64,000 bases of DNA, from positions 248,001-312,000 of the forward strand of contig JAHBYW010000002.1 in assembly GCA_019635755.1 (NCBI GenBank). The letters run 5' to 3'. The notes under the pieces are model-generated. The model worked only from the letters and a program-made list of their open reading frames with translations, had not been told where the DNA came from and ran no database searches. Each line of letters begins with the position of its first letter. Position 1 is the stretch's first letter. The translations under genes were made by a program, and so were the position numbers. Source of the stretch: Rhizobiaceae bacterium (GTDB lineage Bacteria; Pseudomonadota; Alphaproteobacteria; Rhizobiales; Rhizobiaceae). Positions 26,610 to 34,673 of this stretch are shown one piece after another.

Positions 26610-28130
26610 CTACGTGTCGGGCATCCCCGCTTGCGCCATGGCTTCGAGCAGCACGTCGACACGGCGCGGATCGCGCGCGTGGAGGCCATGGCGGATCCGG
26701 GCCACGGTGACGCCCGGCACGATCCGGCGCAGTTCCCCCACGTAGTGGCCGGCCTCGTCCATCCGGCCGAGATGTGCGTTCCCCGCAATCAGCATCCAGT
26801 AGGTCGGGCCGTAGTGCGCGGAGGCCGCCAGCGACCGCTTGGCCCAGACCAGGCCCTGCTCGAAGTCGCCCTGGCCGATGCGGACATGCGAGATGCTGGT
26901 GAGCTGCCCGTGGGCCGCCATGTCGTTGGGATTCAGCGCCAGGCCGCGAAGATGCAGCCTCGCCGAGGTCTCCAGGCTTCCGGCGAACAGGTGAACCACC
27001 CCCGCATGCGCCAGTGCCGCCGGATCGTTCGGATTCTCCGCCACGGCGCGCTCGGCCAGGTCCAGCGCCTCGTCGTATTCGCCGAGGCTCATGAGCATCG
27101 TCGCGCAGTTCGAGAGCAGCATCGAATCGTGCCCGCAGACCGGCAGCACCTTCTGAAGCAGAACGCGCGCGCGCTCGAGATCAGCCGGGGAACTGCCGGG
27201 CGCCTGATGGAAATACCCTGCCAGGTACTGGTTGCCGGCGACGGCGGCGGCTGCCATGAAGCCGGGATCGAGCCGCAGCGCCTCCTCCAGGAGGTCGGTC
27301 GCCCGGCGCCCCTCTCGATAGTAGAGCTCAGGCAGGGCCCGCAGATAGAGGTCGTAGGCCGTGAGGTTGCTGGTGCGCTTCAGCCGGGCACGCGCCACTT
27401 CGGCGCGGGTGATGCTGGGCTGGATCGCCCGCACCACGCTGTCGGTGATCTGGTCCTGTGCCTCGAACAGCGCGCTCCGCGGACCTTCGAAGCGGTCGGC
27501 CCAGAGCTGGACGCCGGTCTCGGTCTCGACAAGGTCCGCGTTGAGGCGAAAGCGTTCGCCGACCGAGCGGATCGAGCCCTCCAGAACGTAGCGGACGCCC
27601 AGTTCCCTGCCGACCTGGCGGGCGTCGACGGTCCTGCCCTTGTAGGCGAAGGCCGAGCTGCGGGATACGACCGCGAAGCCACGGAACCGGCTGAGCACGG
27701 TGGTGATGTCGCCCACGATGCCGTGCGAGAAGTATTCCTGATCGGGATCGCCGCCCAGATTGAGGAAGGGCAGCACGGCAAGCGCCGGCAGCACCGCACC
27801 GCCCTGTTCGGACACGGCCCGCGCCGGCACCGGCAGCCGGTAGCCCAGGCGCGGCACCGTGACGATCCAGTCCTGGCCGGACTGCTGTTCGCCCAGCGCC
27901 TTGCGGAGCGCGGCGATCTGCACGGACAGGTTGTTCTCCTCGACGACGACGCCGGGCCAGGCTGCGTCGAGCAGTTCCTGCTTGGTGACCACATCGCCGC
28001 CGGCGGCCAGCAGCGCATTGAGCAGCACCGCGCCGCGCGTGCCGAGGCCGACGGCCACGCCCTCCCGGACAAGGAGCATTCTTGCCGGATCGAAGGTAAA
28101 CGGGCCAAAATCAATCAGCGCTTCAGCCAT
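26610..28130 (-). CDS. winged-helix (OmpR/CadC-type) regulator with TPR region
   Basis: A 506-residue protein. Residues ~5-100 are a Trans_reg_C winged helix (RGAVLLNALLAAGGDVVTKQ, NNLSVQIAALRKAL, then a typical RLGYRL end). Residues ~115-250 are the FlgO/adenylate-cyclase-associated segment seen in CadC-like proteins (LAVLPFLNLGGDPDQEYFSH, VLEGSIR). The C-terminal half holds tetratricopeptide-like helices (YDEALDLAERAVAENPNDPA, LHLRGLALNPNDMA). There is no membrane helix between domains, so it appears cytoplasmic. There is no receiver domain. It is divergent from a beta-lactamase-fold hydrolase and may regulate it. Confidence 0.87.
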   Translation of the reverse strand: MAEALIDFGPFTFDPARMLLVREGVAVGLGTRGAVLLNALLAAGGDVVTKQELLDAAWPGVVVEENNLSVQIAALRKALGEQQSGQDWIVTVPRLGYRLPVPARAVSEQGGAVLPALAVLPFLNLGGDPDQEYFSHGIVGDITTVLSRFRGFAVVSRSSAFAYKGRTVDARQVGRELGVRYVLEGSIRSVGERFRLNADLVETETGVQLWADRFEGPRSALFEAQDQITDSVVRAIQPSITRAEVARARLKRTSNLTAYDLYLRALPELYYREGRRATDLLEEALRLDPGFMAAAAVAGNQYLAGYFHQAPGSSPADLERARVLLQKVLPVCGHDSMLLSNCATMLMSLGEYDEALDLAERAVAENPNDPAALAHAGVVHLFAGSLETSARLHLRGLALNPNDMAAHGQLTSISHVRIGQGDFEQGLVWAKRSLAASAHYGPTYWMLIAGNAHLGRMDEAGHYVGELRRIVPGVTVARIRHGLHARDPRRVDVLLEAMAQAGMPDT

Positions 28131-28303
28131 GCGTTGACATAATCACGCTGACGACTGTCCGGGTAGGGGGGCCGCCAGGGCTCTCGAACCGCGTCGCGAG
28201 CCACCCTTACGCCGCCCGGCGAGAGCACTTGCTGAAGCCTGCGCCGATGTTCACGCGGAGAGATCTGCGTCATAGTGTGGTCTCGGTGGGAGGGGCCCTT
28301 TAC

Positions 28304-29524
28304 ATGCGAACGTTCTGGCGCTGGCTGCTGCGGATCGTACTGGTGCTCGCGGTGATCGTCGCCGCCGGCGCGTTCTTCTTCCGCCAGCAGATTTCCGAAT
28401 ATTACGCCGCGTTTGAATACGCCGGCATCTTCGAGCCGGACGTCATCGACCAGAACTTCCGCTCGCTCTACACGAAGTACGCCTCGGTGAAGGTGCCGAG
28501 GAGCGCCGCTCCCAGCGACCTTGCGACGGACGAGCGGCCGCTGCCGGAGAGCTTTGCCTTCCGCGGCGAGACCAGGAGCACCGCCGACTGGATCGAGCGC
28601 ACGCAGACGACCGGCCTGCTGGTGCTGAAGGACGGCGTCGTGGTCCACGAGGAATACCGGCGCGGCAACACCGCCGACACGCAGTCGATCGCCATGTCGC
28701 TGTCGAAATCGACGGTCTCCTTCCTGGTCGGCAACGCGGTGGCCGACGGGCTGGTCGACATCGAACAGCCGGTCGACCGGTACGCGCCGCTGCTGGCCGA
28801 GGGCGGCTACAAGGGCGTGCGCGTCAAGGACGTGCTGCAGATGTCGTCCGGCATCGGCTTCAACGAGGACTATGGCGACCTGACCTCGGACATCGTGCGC
28901 TACATCATCCAGATCCTGACCGGCTCGGTGAACGACTTCACCGCGCATCTGCAGAACGCCGATCCGCCCGGCACGCTGAACCGCTACGTCTCCGCCGACA
29001 CGCAGGTGCTCGGCATGGTGATCGAGGGCGCGACGAAGAAGCCGCTTGCGGAGTATTTCGGCGAGCGGCTGTGGTCGAGACTGGGCAGCCAGGCCGACGC
29101 CTACTGGCTGATCGACCAGACCGGCGAGGCGATCGCGGCCGGCGGACTGAACGCGGTGCTGCGCGACTATGCCCGCTTCGGCCAGCTCTATCTCGACGAG
29201 GGACGCAACGCGGCGGGCGAGCAGATCGTGCCGGCCGACTGGGTGCGCGCCTCGATCACGCCGGACGGCGCGCATGTGCAGCCCGGCCGCGAGACGGTCA
29301 ACGGGCTACCGGTGCTGGGCTACGGCTACCAGTGGTGGATTCCCGGCGCCCGCAGCGGCAACGATTTCCTCGGCATCGGCATCTACGGGCAGTTCATCTA
29401 CGTGAACCCGGCGCGCCGCGTGGTGATCGCCAAGACCAGCGCCTATGCCGACTACAACAACACCGGCATCGAGATGGAGGACGAGTCGATCGCGGCGTTC
29501 CAGGCGATCGCCAACGGGATGTGA
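28304..29524 (+). CDS. membrane-anchored serine hydrolase, beta-lactamase (class C/PBP) fold
   Basis: A 406-residue protein from the ATG at 28304, which follows GGAGGGG and begins an N-terminal membrane anchor (MRTFWRWLLRIVLVLAVIV); an ATG at 28229 is less likely. The catalytic SxxK is in AMSLSKSTVSF. YVSADTQVLG supplies the Tyr motif and the C-terminal YGYQWWIPG block is typical of esterase-type members. The substrate is unknown; beta-lactam hydrolysis is not implied. It shares long motifs (MSSGxxFNEDYGD) with the protein at 42638-44032. Confidence 0.88.
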   Translation: MRTFWRWLLRIVLVLAVIVAAGAFFFRQQISEYYAAFEYAGIFEPDVIDQNFRSLYTKYASVKVPRSAAPSDLATDERPLPESFAFRGETRSTADWIERTQTTGLLVLKDGVVVHEEYRRGNTADTQSIAMSLSKSTVSFLVGNAVADGLVDIEQPVDRYAPLLAEGGYKGVRVKDVLQMSSGIGFNEDYGDLTSDIVRYIIQILTGSVNDFTAHLQNADPPGTLNRYVSADTQVLGMVIEGATKKPLAEYFGERLWSRLGSQADAYWLIDQTGEAIAAGGLNAVLRDYARFGQLYLDEGRNAAGEQIVPADWVRASITPDGAHVQPGRETVNGLPVLGYGYQWWIPGARSGNDFLGIGIYGQFIYVNPARRVVIAKTSAYADYNNTGIEMEDESIAAFQAIANGM

Positions 29525-29592
29525 GGGGAGGGGCCAACCGCCGATAACCCCCGCGTCTTGCGCATCGGGTCGCGTATGTAGATCATCTTGAG

Positions 29593-30429
29593 ATGGCGCT
29601 GTTTTCCTCACTCCGGGCAAGAGGTTTCCAGGTCGAATTCCATTCGCATGCCGAAGCGATACTGGCGGCGGATTTCCCCGGCGCCGTCGCGGAACTCGAA
29701 GACGTCCTGCTGTCTGCATCGATCCCAATCGAGGAGATCATTGCCGGCGGTGGTGGCGAGACCAAGAACACCCAGCGCCTGCGCAGGGGGCTGGTTTCGG
29801 TCGGCTGGGAAACCACGACCTTCACGATCGAGAAGCGCATCAACGGCATTCCGCGGGAAGCCATCTCGCACAAGATGGATCATGTGCGGCGCATCCCGCA
29901 AAGCGACGGCGCAAGCGGCGTGGTCGCTCTGGAAATCGAATGGAATAACAAGGACCCCTTCTTCGACCGCGACCTCGAGAACTTCAAACGATTGCACGCC
30001 GAGGGGGCAATCTCGGTGGGCATCATCGTCACGCGAGGCCGCTCGCTGCATGACAACATGCACGACCTCGTGGTTCGCTTCTTCGACGAGCGCCGGATCG
30101 CCTCCTTCGAAGACCTGCTGACCTGGGGATACGACCCGACCACGCGGCAGCGCGCCGCAATTGCAAAGCGAACTCAGCGCGCCAAGAACCCGCTGACCTT
30201 TCGCGAAGCGTTCACGACGAAGTTCGTCGCCGACAAGTTCGGCGAGGCAACCACCCACTGGCGGAAACTCGAAGATCGCATATCCCGTGGCGTCGGAAAT
30301 CCTTGCCCGCTGGTCACGATAGGACTGCCCGACAGCATCGTGTCTTTCGGCGAAACGGCATCGGCACTGGAGCCGATCATACGGGCCGTCAGCGACGACG
30401 ATCCCGACCTATTCGGCGGCGATGCCTGA
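29593..30429 (+). CDS. BglII/BstYI-type restriction endonuclease
   Basis: A 278-residue protein matching the BglII endonuclease family. The diagnostic block is ALEIEWNNKDPFFDRDLENF, carrying the PD-(D/E)XK-like catalytic acids, and EKRINGIPREAISHKMDHV lies before it. Family enzymes cut AGATCT or RGATCY sites as dimers. A convergent MT-A70 adenine methyltransferase overlaps the 3' end by 21 nt, which makes a complete type II restriction-modification pair. The ATG at 29593 is the first in frame. Such pairs are commonly acquired by transfer. Exact specificity is not readable. Confidence 0.85.
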   Translation: MALFSSLRARGFQVEFHSHAEAILAADFPGAVAELEDVLLSASIPIEEIIAGGGGETKNTQRLRRGLVSVGWETTTFTIEKRINGIPREAISHKMDHVRRIPQSDGASGVVALEIEWNNKDPFFDRDLENFKRLHAEGAISVGIIVTRGRSLHDNMHDLVVRFFDERRIASFEDLLTWGYDPTTRQRAAIAKRTQRAKNPLTFREAFTTKFVADKFGEATTHWRKLEDRISRGVGNPCPLVTIGLPDSIVSFGETASALEPIIRAVSDDDPDLFGGDA

Positions 30430-31050
30430 GTTGTACGCATACGTGGCCCAGGTCGGACGATAGTTCTCGTCGGCCTGGTTGCCCCAGTATGTCCAGCCCG
30501 GCCGTGTGCCGCGCGCGAAGAGTTCAAGGTACGGGCCCTTCGAGCAGCTTTCGATCAGGTCGTATTGCTCGTCGGGCTTGCGCGAGTGCTCGCGCTTGCG
30601 CGACGACATGTAGTTCACCTGGCTGCGGCCCGGAGCTTCCGTTCGGGCCTTCTTTCCGCGCACGCCGAACAGCAGCAGTTCGGTCACGTTGCGGAAGTAG
30701 AAGCCGACGCCGCGGCCGTCCGAGCCCCCGTCCTTGCGCACCTTGTGCCAGACGATGTTGGCCTTGTACTCGAAGCCCCAGGACTGCATGACCCTCAAGC
30801 CGTCGGGAAGCAGCGCGTTCGGCACCCACAGGTACAGATGCGCCGGATCGCGGACGAGGCCGGCGACCGGGAGCGCGCAGATGTCATCCGTGGTCATGGT
30901 TTCATAACGCGACAACCGGCGGTGCTCGGGCGCAACTTTTCCGGTGCGGTTCGTGAAGCGCCACGGCGGGTCGGCCAGAACGGTCTGGAACCGCTTGCCG
31001 GCCATTTTTCGGGCAAGGTCGAGCTCGGTGCTGAGTGGCTCGGCGTTCAA
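30409..31050 (-). CDS. MT-A70-family DNA N6-adenine methyltransferase
   Basis: A 213-residue methyltransferase with catalytic DPPW in QTVLADPPWRF, the SAM-site region LYLWVPNALLPDGLRVMQSW and the family block RNVTELLLFGVRG. Conserved C-terminal features are SRKREHSRKPDEQYDLIE and the FARGTRPGW segment. MT-A70 proteins of this size methylate adenine in DNA, including as partners of restriction enzymes. It converges on and overlaps the BglII-type gene, so the protective methyltransferase of that system is the most likely role. As an orphan it could also be regulatory or phage-derived. Confidence 0.88.
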   Translation of the reverse strand: MNAEPLSTELDLARKMAGKRFQTVLADPPWRFTNRTGKVAPEHRRLSRYETMTTDDICALPVAGLVRDPAHLYLWVPNALLPDGLRVMQSWGFEYKANIVWHKVRKDGGSDGRGVGFYFRNVTELLLFGVRGKKARTEAPGRSQVNYMSSRKREHSRKPDEQYDLIESCSKGPYLELFARGTRPGWTYWGNQADENYRPTWATYAYNSGIAAE

Positions 31051-31196
31051 GGCCGGGGCTCCTGAAAGAAAAGAACAAAACCAGAACTAAGGCGAACTGT
31101 CAATCGTAGCCCGATTCTGGTCCCGCCGTCCCGGTGCCGATTGACCGCCCTTGCCAGCCGATGCATTGATGAGACGCCTCAACCGGGTTCCGCGTC

Positions 31197-31526
31197 ATGA
31201 AACCGTATCTGCTCGCCGCGGGGGGCGCCATCGCGCTCTTCGCCTTGTCCACCTTTCCGTCGGCCGCAAAGCCCGCGCAGTGTTTCACCACCGACGACGG
31301 CTATTACAGCTGCGATTTCCGTGGGCTGGATTCGTCCGGGTCGTTCCGCATCCGCGCGTCGGGCTACCCGACCTATACGCTGGAGATCTACCAGTCCAAC
31401 CGCGCCTACGGCTACGCCAACTTCGGCGGCGGCGACACCAGCCTGCCCGGCGAGTATGTGCGCAGCCGCCAGGACCGTGCCTGCTGGGACAACACGGTGA
31501 CGGGCACGCAGATCTGCGCCTGGTAG
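31197..31526 (+). CDS. small secreted protein with four cysteines
   Basis: A 109-residue protein with a signal peptide (MKPYLLAAGGAIALFALSTF, cleavage near PSAAKA-type residues) and a mature part rich in Tyr, Gly and Ser. Four cysteines occur as pairs near each end (QCFTTDDGYYSCDF and RACWDNTVTGTQICAW), suggesting two disulfides. The family is not recognised; the sequence does not align by eye with the 4-cysteine pair at 5810-6765. It stands alone between the methyltransferase and the FabH-like gene. Confidence 0.78.
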   Translation: MKPYLLAAGGAIALFALSTFPSAAKPAQCFTTDDGYYSCDFRGLDSSGSFRIRASGYPTYTLEIYQSNRAYGYANFGGGDTSLPGEYVRSRQDRACWDNTVTGTQICAW

Positions 31527-31809
31527 CGGGCATTTTTCTTCGTCCAGTGCCGGCGAAGCGCGTGGTAACGGCCGAAGCACGGTCGCGATCGATCCTCTCC
31601 GTTACCGCCGCGCGGTGACATCACTCCCCCCTGAACAGGGGAGCGAGGAAAGGCGCCGGCGAGAGCGGAAGATTTTCCTCTTTTGCAGTGCGGCACCTTT
31701 GCAAGGATCGCCAAAGCGCATAAAGCACGAAGCAAGCGGCCGCCCGCCACAAGGGCCGCTCGGTGCCGCGACGCTGTCCGCGCCGCGCCGGACGGGGACA
31801 GATCGAACC

Positions 31810-32931
31810 ATGAATCGCGTTGCCATCAGCGGCGTCGGCGTCGAAATCCCCGAAGCGGTCATCACCAACGAAGACCTGGTTGCGAGCTTCAACAGCTGGG
31901 TCGACGCGGAGAACGCCCGGCGCCGCGCCACCGGCGACGAGCCGCTGCAGAAGTCCGACACAGATTTCATCGTCTACGCCTCGGGCGTGCGGGAGCGGCA
32001 CGTCTACGAGCGCGAGGGCATTCTCGACCCGGCGCGGATGACGCCGCGCATTCCCGCGCGCGCCGACGACGAGCTTTCGGTCATGGCGGAATTCGGCGTG
32101 AAGTCGGCGCGGAGGGCGCTGGAGCATGCCGGCGTCGATGCCGCCGACGTGGACATGGTGATCTGCGCGGCCTCGCACCACCAGCGGCCCTATCCGGCGA
32201 TCGCGGTGGAGATCCAGAACGCGCTCGGCATGACCGGGGCCGGCTTCGACATGGGGCTCGCGTGCTCCTCGGCGGCGGCCGGGCTGCACGTCGCGACCAA
32301 TTTCGTGCGCACGGGCGCGCAGAAGCGGGTGCTCGTGGTGACGCCCGAGTTGATCACGGGACACCTGAATTTCCGCGACCGGCAGACGCATTTCATCTTC
32401 GGCGACGCAGCCACCGCGATGCTGGTGGAGAGCGTCGAGGGCAGGGAACTGCCGGCGGGCCGCTTCGAGATCGTCGACACGGGAAGCTGGACGCAGTTCT
32501 CCAACAACATCCGCACCAATTTCGGCTTCCTGCTGCGCGACGGGCAGGAGGACACCAGCGCCGTGCTCATGGACGGCAACATGATCAAGCAGGTCGGCAA
32601 CAAGGTGTTCAAGGAGGTGACGATCGCCGGGCACCGGTTCATCGTCGACTTCCTCGCGGCGCACGGGCTGACGCCGGAGGGCGTGCGCCGGTTCTGGCTG
32701 CATCAGGCGAATGCGCGCATGAACGCGATGATCCTCAAGATGGCGTTCGGCCACGAGGTGGGGCACGACCGCGCGCCGATGGTGCTGCACAGGCTCGGCA
32801 ACACGGCCGCGGCGGGCGCGATCATCGCCTTCCACGAGAATCAAGAGGACATGGCGACCGGCGATTTCGGGCTGATCTGCGCCTATGGCGCCGGCTATTC
32901 GATCGGCGGCGCGCTGCTGAGGAAGATGTAG
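31810..32931 (+). CDS. beta-ketoacyl-ACP synthase III paralogue (PA3286-like)
   Basis: A 373-residue thiolase-fold enzyme starting at the ATG at 31810. The triad is complete: Cys152 in GLACSSAAAG, His in WLHQANARMN and Asn in RLGNTAAAGA. It differs from housekeeping FabH by an N-terminal insertion (SFNSWVDAENARRRATGD, then ASGVRERHV and ILDPARMTPRIP). That insertion is typical of the Pseudomonas PA3286 type, which condenses medium-chain acyl-CoA from beta-oxidation into fatty acid synthesis. It is coupled by a 2-nt gap to a MOSC-domain gene. I infer an alternative entry into fatty acid or lipid synthesis. Confidence 0.88.
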   Translation: MNRVAISGVGVEIPEAVITNEDLVASFNSWVDAENARRRATGDEPLQKSDTDFIVYASGVRERHVYEREGILDPARMTPRIPARADDELSVMAEFGVKSARRALEHAGVDAADVDMVICAASHHQRPYPAIAVEIQNALGMTGAGFDMGLACSSAAAGLHVATNFVRTGAQKRVLVVTPELITGHLNFRDRQTHFIFGDAATAMLVESVEGRELPAGRFEIVDTGSWTQFSNNIRTNFGFLLRDGQEDTSAVLMDGNMIKQVGNKVFKEVTIAGHRFIVDFLAAHGLTPEGVRRFWLHQANARMNAMILKMAFGHEVGHDRAPMVLHRLGNTAAAGAIIAFHENQEDMATGDFGLICAYGAGYSIGGALLRKM

Positions 32932-32933
32932 CG

Positions 32934-33548
32934 TTGGACCTGCTGCCGCTCGACCTTCCGCTTCCCGACATCCTTCCAGCGCGAAAGCTCGCCGGCAGGG
33001 TCGATGGCACCTATGCCGCTCCGCCCGATCATTTCGAGACGCACGCGGTCGGCGCGCTGACGCTGACCTTCCAGGGCATCGCGGGCGATTTCCATGCCGG
33101 GGCGACACGCCGGTCGGGCGGTCGCGAGCCGTGGTATCCGCGCGGCACCGAGATCCGCAACGAGCGGCAGTTGTCCATCGTGGCACCCGACGAACTGGCG
33201 GCGGTGGCGCGACGCATGGAGCTGGCCGAGATCCGCCCCGAATGGATCGGCGCCAACCTTGCAATGTCGGGCGTGCCGCAGCTGTCGATGCTGCCGGCCG
33301 GCACGATGCTGTTCTTCAAGGGCGGAGTGACGCTGAAGGTCGACGCGCAGAACGGGCCGTGCCGCATCGCCGGCCGGGCGGTCGCGCGCAATGCCGGGAT
33401 GCAGGACGAGGAGGCCGGCTCGCTGCTGTTTCCCAAGGCGGCCAAGCGGCTGCGCGGCCTCGTGGCCTGGGTGGAGAAGCCGGGCACGATCGCGGCGGGC
33501 GAGGACGTGTCGGTGCGCATCCCCGAGCAGTGGATCTATCGCGCCTGA
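32934..33548 (+). CDS. MOSC-domain protein
   Basis: A 204-residue protein starting at TTG 32934 (LDLLPLDLPLPDIL), with GGAAG about 8 nt upstream inside the end of the previous gene; no ATG or GTG start fits. MOSC features are GDFHAGATRRSGGREPW, RNERQLSIVA and NLAMSGVPQLSMLPAGTML, and the conserved cysteine lies in NGPCRIAGR. MOSC domains bind molybdenum cofactor or transfer sulfur. Here the domain is alone, without the beta-barrel or PLP domains of larger relatives. The pairing with a FabH-type condensing enzyme is unusual and its meaning unknown. Confidence 0.8.
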   Translation: MDLLPLDLPLPDILPARKLAGRVDGTYAAPPDHFETHAVGALTLTFQGIAGDFHAGATRRSGGREPWYPRGTEIRNERQLSIVAPDELAAVARRMELAEIRPEWIGANLAMSGVPQLSMLPAGTMLFFKGGVTLKVDAQNGPCRIAGRAVARNAGMQDEEAGSLLFPKAAKRLRGLVAWVEKPGTIAAGEDVSVRIPEQWIYRA

Positions 33549-33552
33549 TCCT

Positions 33553-33713
33553 CCACCTTGAGGGGAGGGCGGCCAGCCGGAGGCTGGCCGGGTGGTGTAC
33601 CCTTCAAGGAACGTAATTTCCGGTATCGAGAAATGATGTCTGCGCGCTGCCGCTTGTGCCCCACCCGTCCAATCGCCTTCGGCGATTGTCCACCCTCCCC
33701 TCAAGGGGGAGGG
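33553..33713. repeat. inverted pair of a second palindromic repeat family
   Basis: Units at 33553-33597 and 33658-33713 are in opposite orientation. Each has CCTTGAGGGGAGGG (or its complement), a variable inner hairpin (GGCCAGCC-GGA-GGCTGGCC on the left, CAATCGCC-TTC-GGCGATTG on the right) and a GGGTGG end. They fill the convergent gap between the MOSC gene and the DUF2293 gene, where the hairpins may also act as a bidirectional terminator. Confidence 0.82.
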
Positions 33714-33721
33714 ATGAGGCG

Positions 33722-34036
33722 CTAAATCTCCGCGTCGTCCGGATCGAGCAGACGCGTCGCGCGCCAGGACGTCAGGACCTCGTTGATCCTGTCGATGACG
33801 AAGAAGCGGGCCGCATCGCGGTCGTAGCCTTCGGCGAGCAGCGTCTCGTAGTCGGTGTGAACATGGCGGATATGGGCCACCGCCGCCAGCCAGACGGCGA
33901 CGGAGGGCGGCAGCGTGCGCATATGCTGCGCCAGCGCCTCGGCGCGGATCGGCTCGGTGTCGGCATAGGGCGCCATCGGGAGAAGCGCGGTCAGCGCCTT
34001 GCCCACGGCCCGCCGACGCCCGGTCTGATCCCGCAT
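33722..34036 (-). CDS. DUF2293-domain protein
   Basis: A 104-residue protein from the ATG at 34036. The sequence (KALTALLPMAPYADTEPIR, RTLPPSVAVWLAAVAHIRHV, HTDYETLLAEGYDRDAARFF) fits DUF2293, a small helical domain of unknown function found in alphaproteobacteria. It starts 8 nt after trmO on the same strand and is probably co-transcribed with it. No catalytic motif is evident. Confidence 0.8.
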   Translation of the reverse strand: MRDQTGRRRAVGKALTALLPMAPYADTEPIRAEALAQHMRTLPPSVAVWLAAVAHIRHVHTDYETLLAEGYDRDAARFFVIDRINEVLTSWRATRLLDPDDAEI

Positions 34037-34044
34037 CGACGGTC

Positions 34045-34611
34045 CTATCGCCTGTCGGTCGCCGCGTCGGGAAACGCGTCCGTCGACGCGAAGTACGGCT
34101 TCAGGTCGATGACGGGGGTGCCGTCCAGAACATCGATGGCATCGATCTCGACCCGGCCCGCGGCGACGTCGAGGGCGACGAGGCGCGCGATGTGCAGGCC
34201 CACGGGGTTTGGCCGCGCCGGCGAGCGCAACGCGAAGGTTCCCCGCGCGCGGTCGGCGCCGCGCGGCCGTTGCGCGATGAGGTTGCGCGGCGAGCGGTCG
34301 AGCCAGGTGAGGATCACGACATGGCTGGCCGCTGCGAGGCCGTCGAGGCCCGGCCTGTAGGCCGCGTCGATCTCGACCGCTCCGGGACGGCCCGCCTCGC
34401 GCGCGGCCCGCATGTTCTTCGGGCAGTCGGCGCGGCTGGTCCAGGGCGAGCGCACGCGGCCGATGAAGACGAGCGATGCGTCGGCGGCCATCGCGGCCGG
34501 ATCGAAAGGCAGCGCGATCTCGCCCTCGCGCGGACCGAAGCCGTCGACTGCGGCGCCCGCAGAATGAGGTTCGGGCGATGGCTGCGCCATTTTCTTGTCC
34601 ACGCGCGACAT
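34045..34611 (-). CDS. trmO: tRNA (N6-threonylcarbamoyladenosine37-N6)-methyltransferase TrmO (TsaA/VirR family)
   Basis: A 188-residue TsaA-family protein. Diagnostic parts are FIGRVRSPW with the N-terminal beta-barrel start, SRADCPKNMRAAREAG, AAYRPGLDGL, VVILTWLDRSPRNLIAQRPR and FALRSPARPNPVGLHIARLV, ending in GTPVIDLKPY. E. coli TrmO methylates t6A37 of tRNA-Thr using S-adenosylmethionine. An N-terminal ~40-residue extension is not part of the core. The gene is divergent from the ArsR-methyltransferase/metF unit and shares the intergenic palindrome region. Family assignment is secure; the tRNA target is assumed. Confidence 0.88.
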   Translation of the reverse strand: MSRVDKKMAQPSPEPHSAGAAVDGFGPREGEIALPFDPAAMAADASLVFIGRVRSPWTSRADCPKNMRAAREAGRPGAVEIDAAYRPGLDGLAAASHVVILTWLDRSPRNLIAQRPRGADRARGTFALRSPARPNPVGLHIARLVALDVAAGRVEIDAIDVLDGTPVIDLKPYFASTDAFPDAATDRR

Positions 34612-34637
34612 TTCCAGTTGCCAGACTGCCTATCGTC

Positions 34638-34657
34638 ACATAAAGATATGTTTATGT
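34638..34657. promoter_or_regulatory. 20-bp palindromic operator before the ArsR-methyltransferase/metF operon
   Basis: ACATAAAGATATGTTTATGT is a near-perfect inverted repeat (9 of 10 pairs) ending 16 nt before the regulator's ATG. Its AT-rich character stands out in this GC-rich segment. It is the natural candidate for the binding site of the adjacent ArsR-type regulator and may also affect trmO on the other side. Confidence 0.75.
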
Positions 34658-34673
34658 CTTTTCGAGGCCGCTC

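Noticed and set aside
31621-31645. CTCCCC...GGGGAG hairpin before the FabH-like gene
   Set aside because: Only a 6-bp stem with an 8-nt loop; too weak to call a terminator or a repeat unit.
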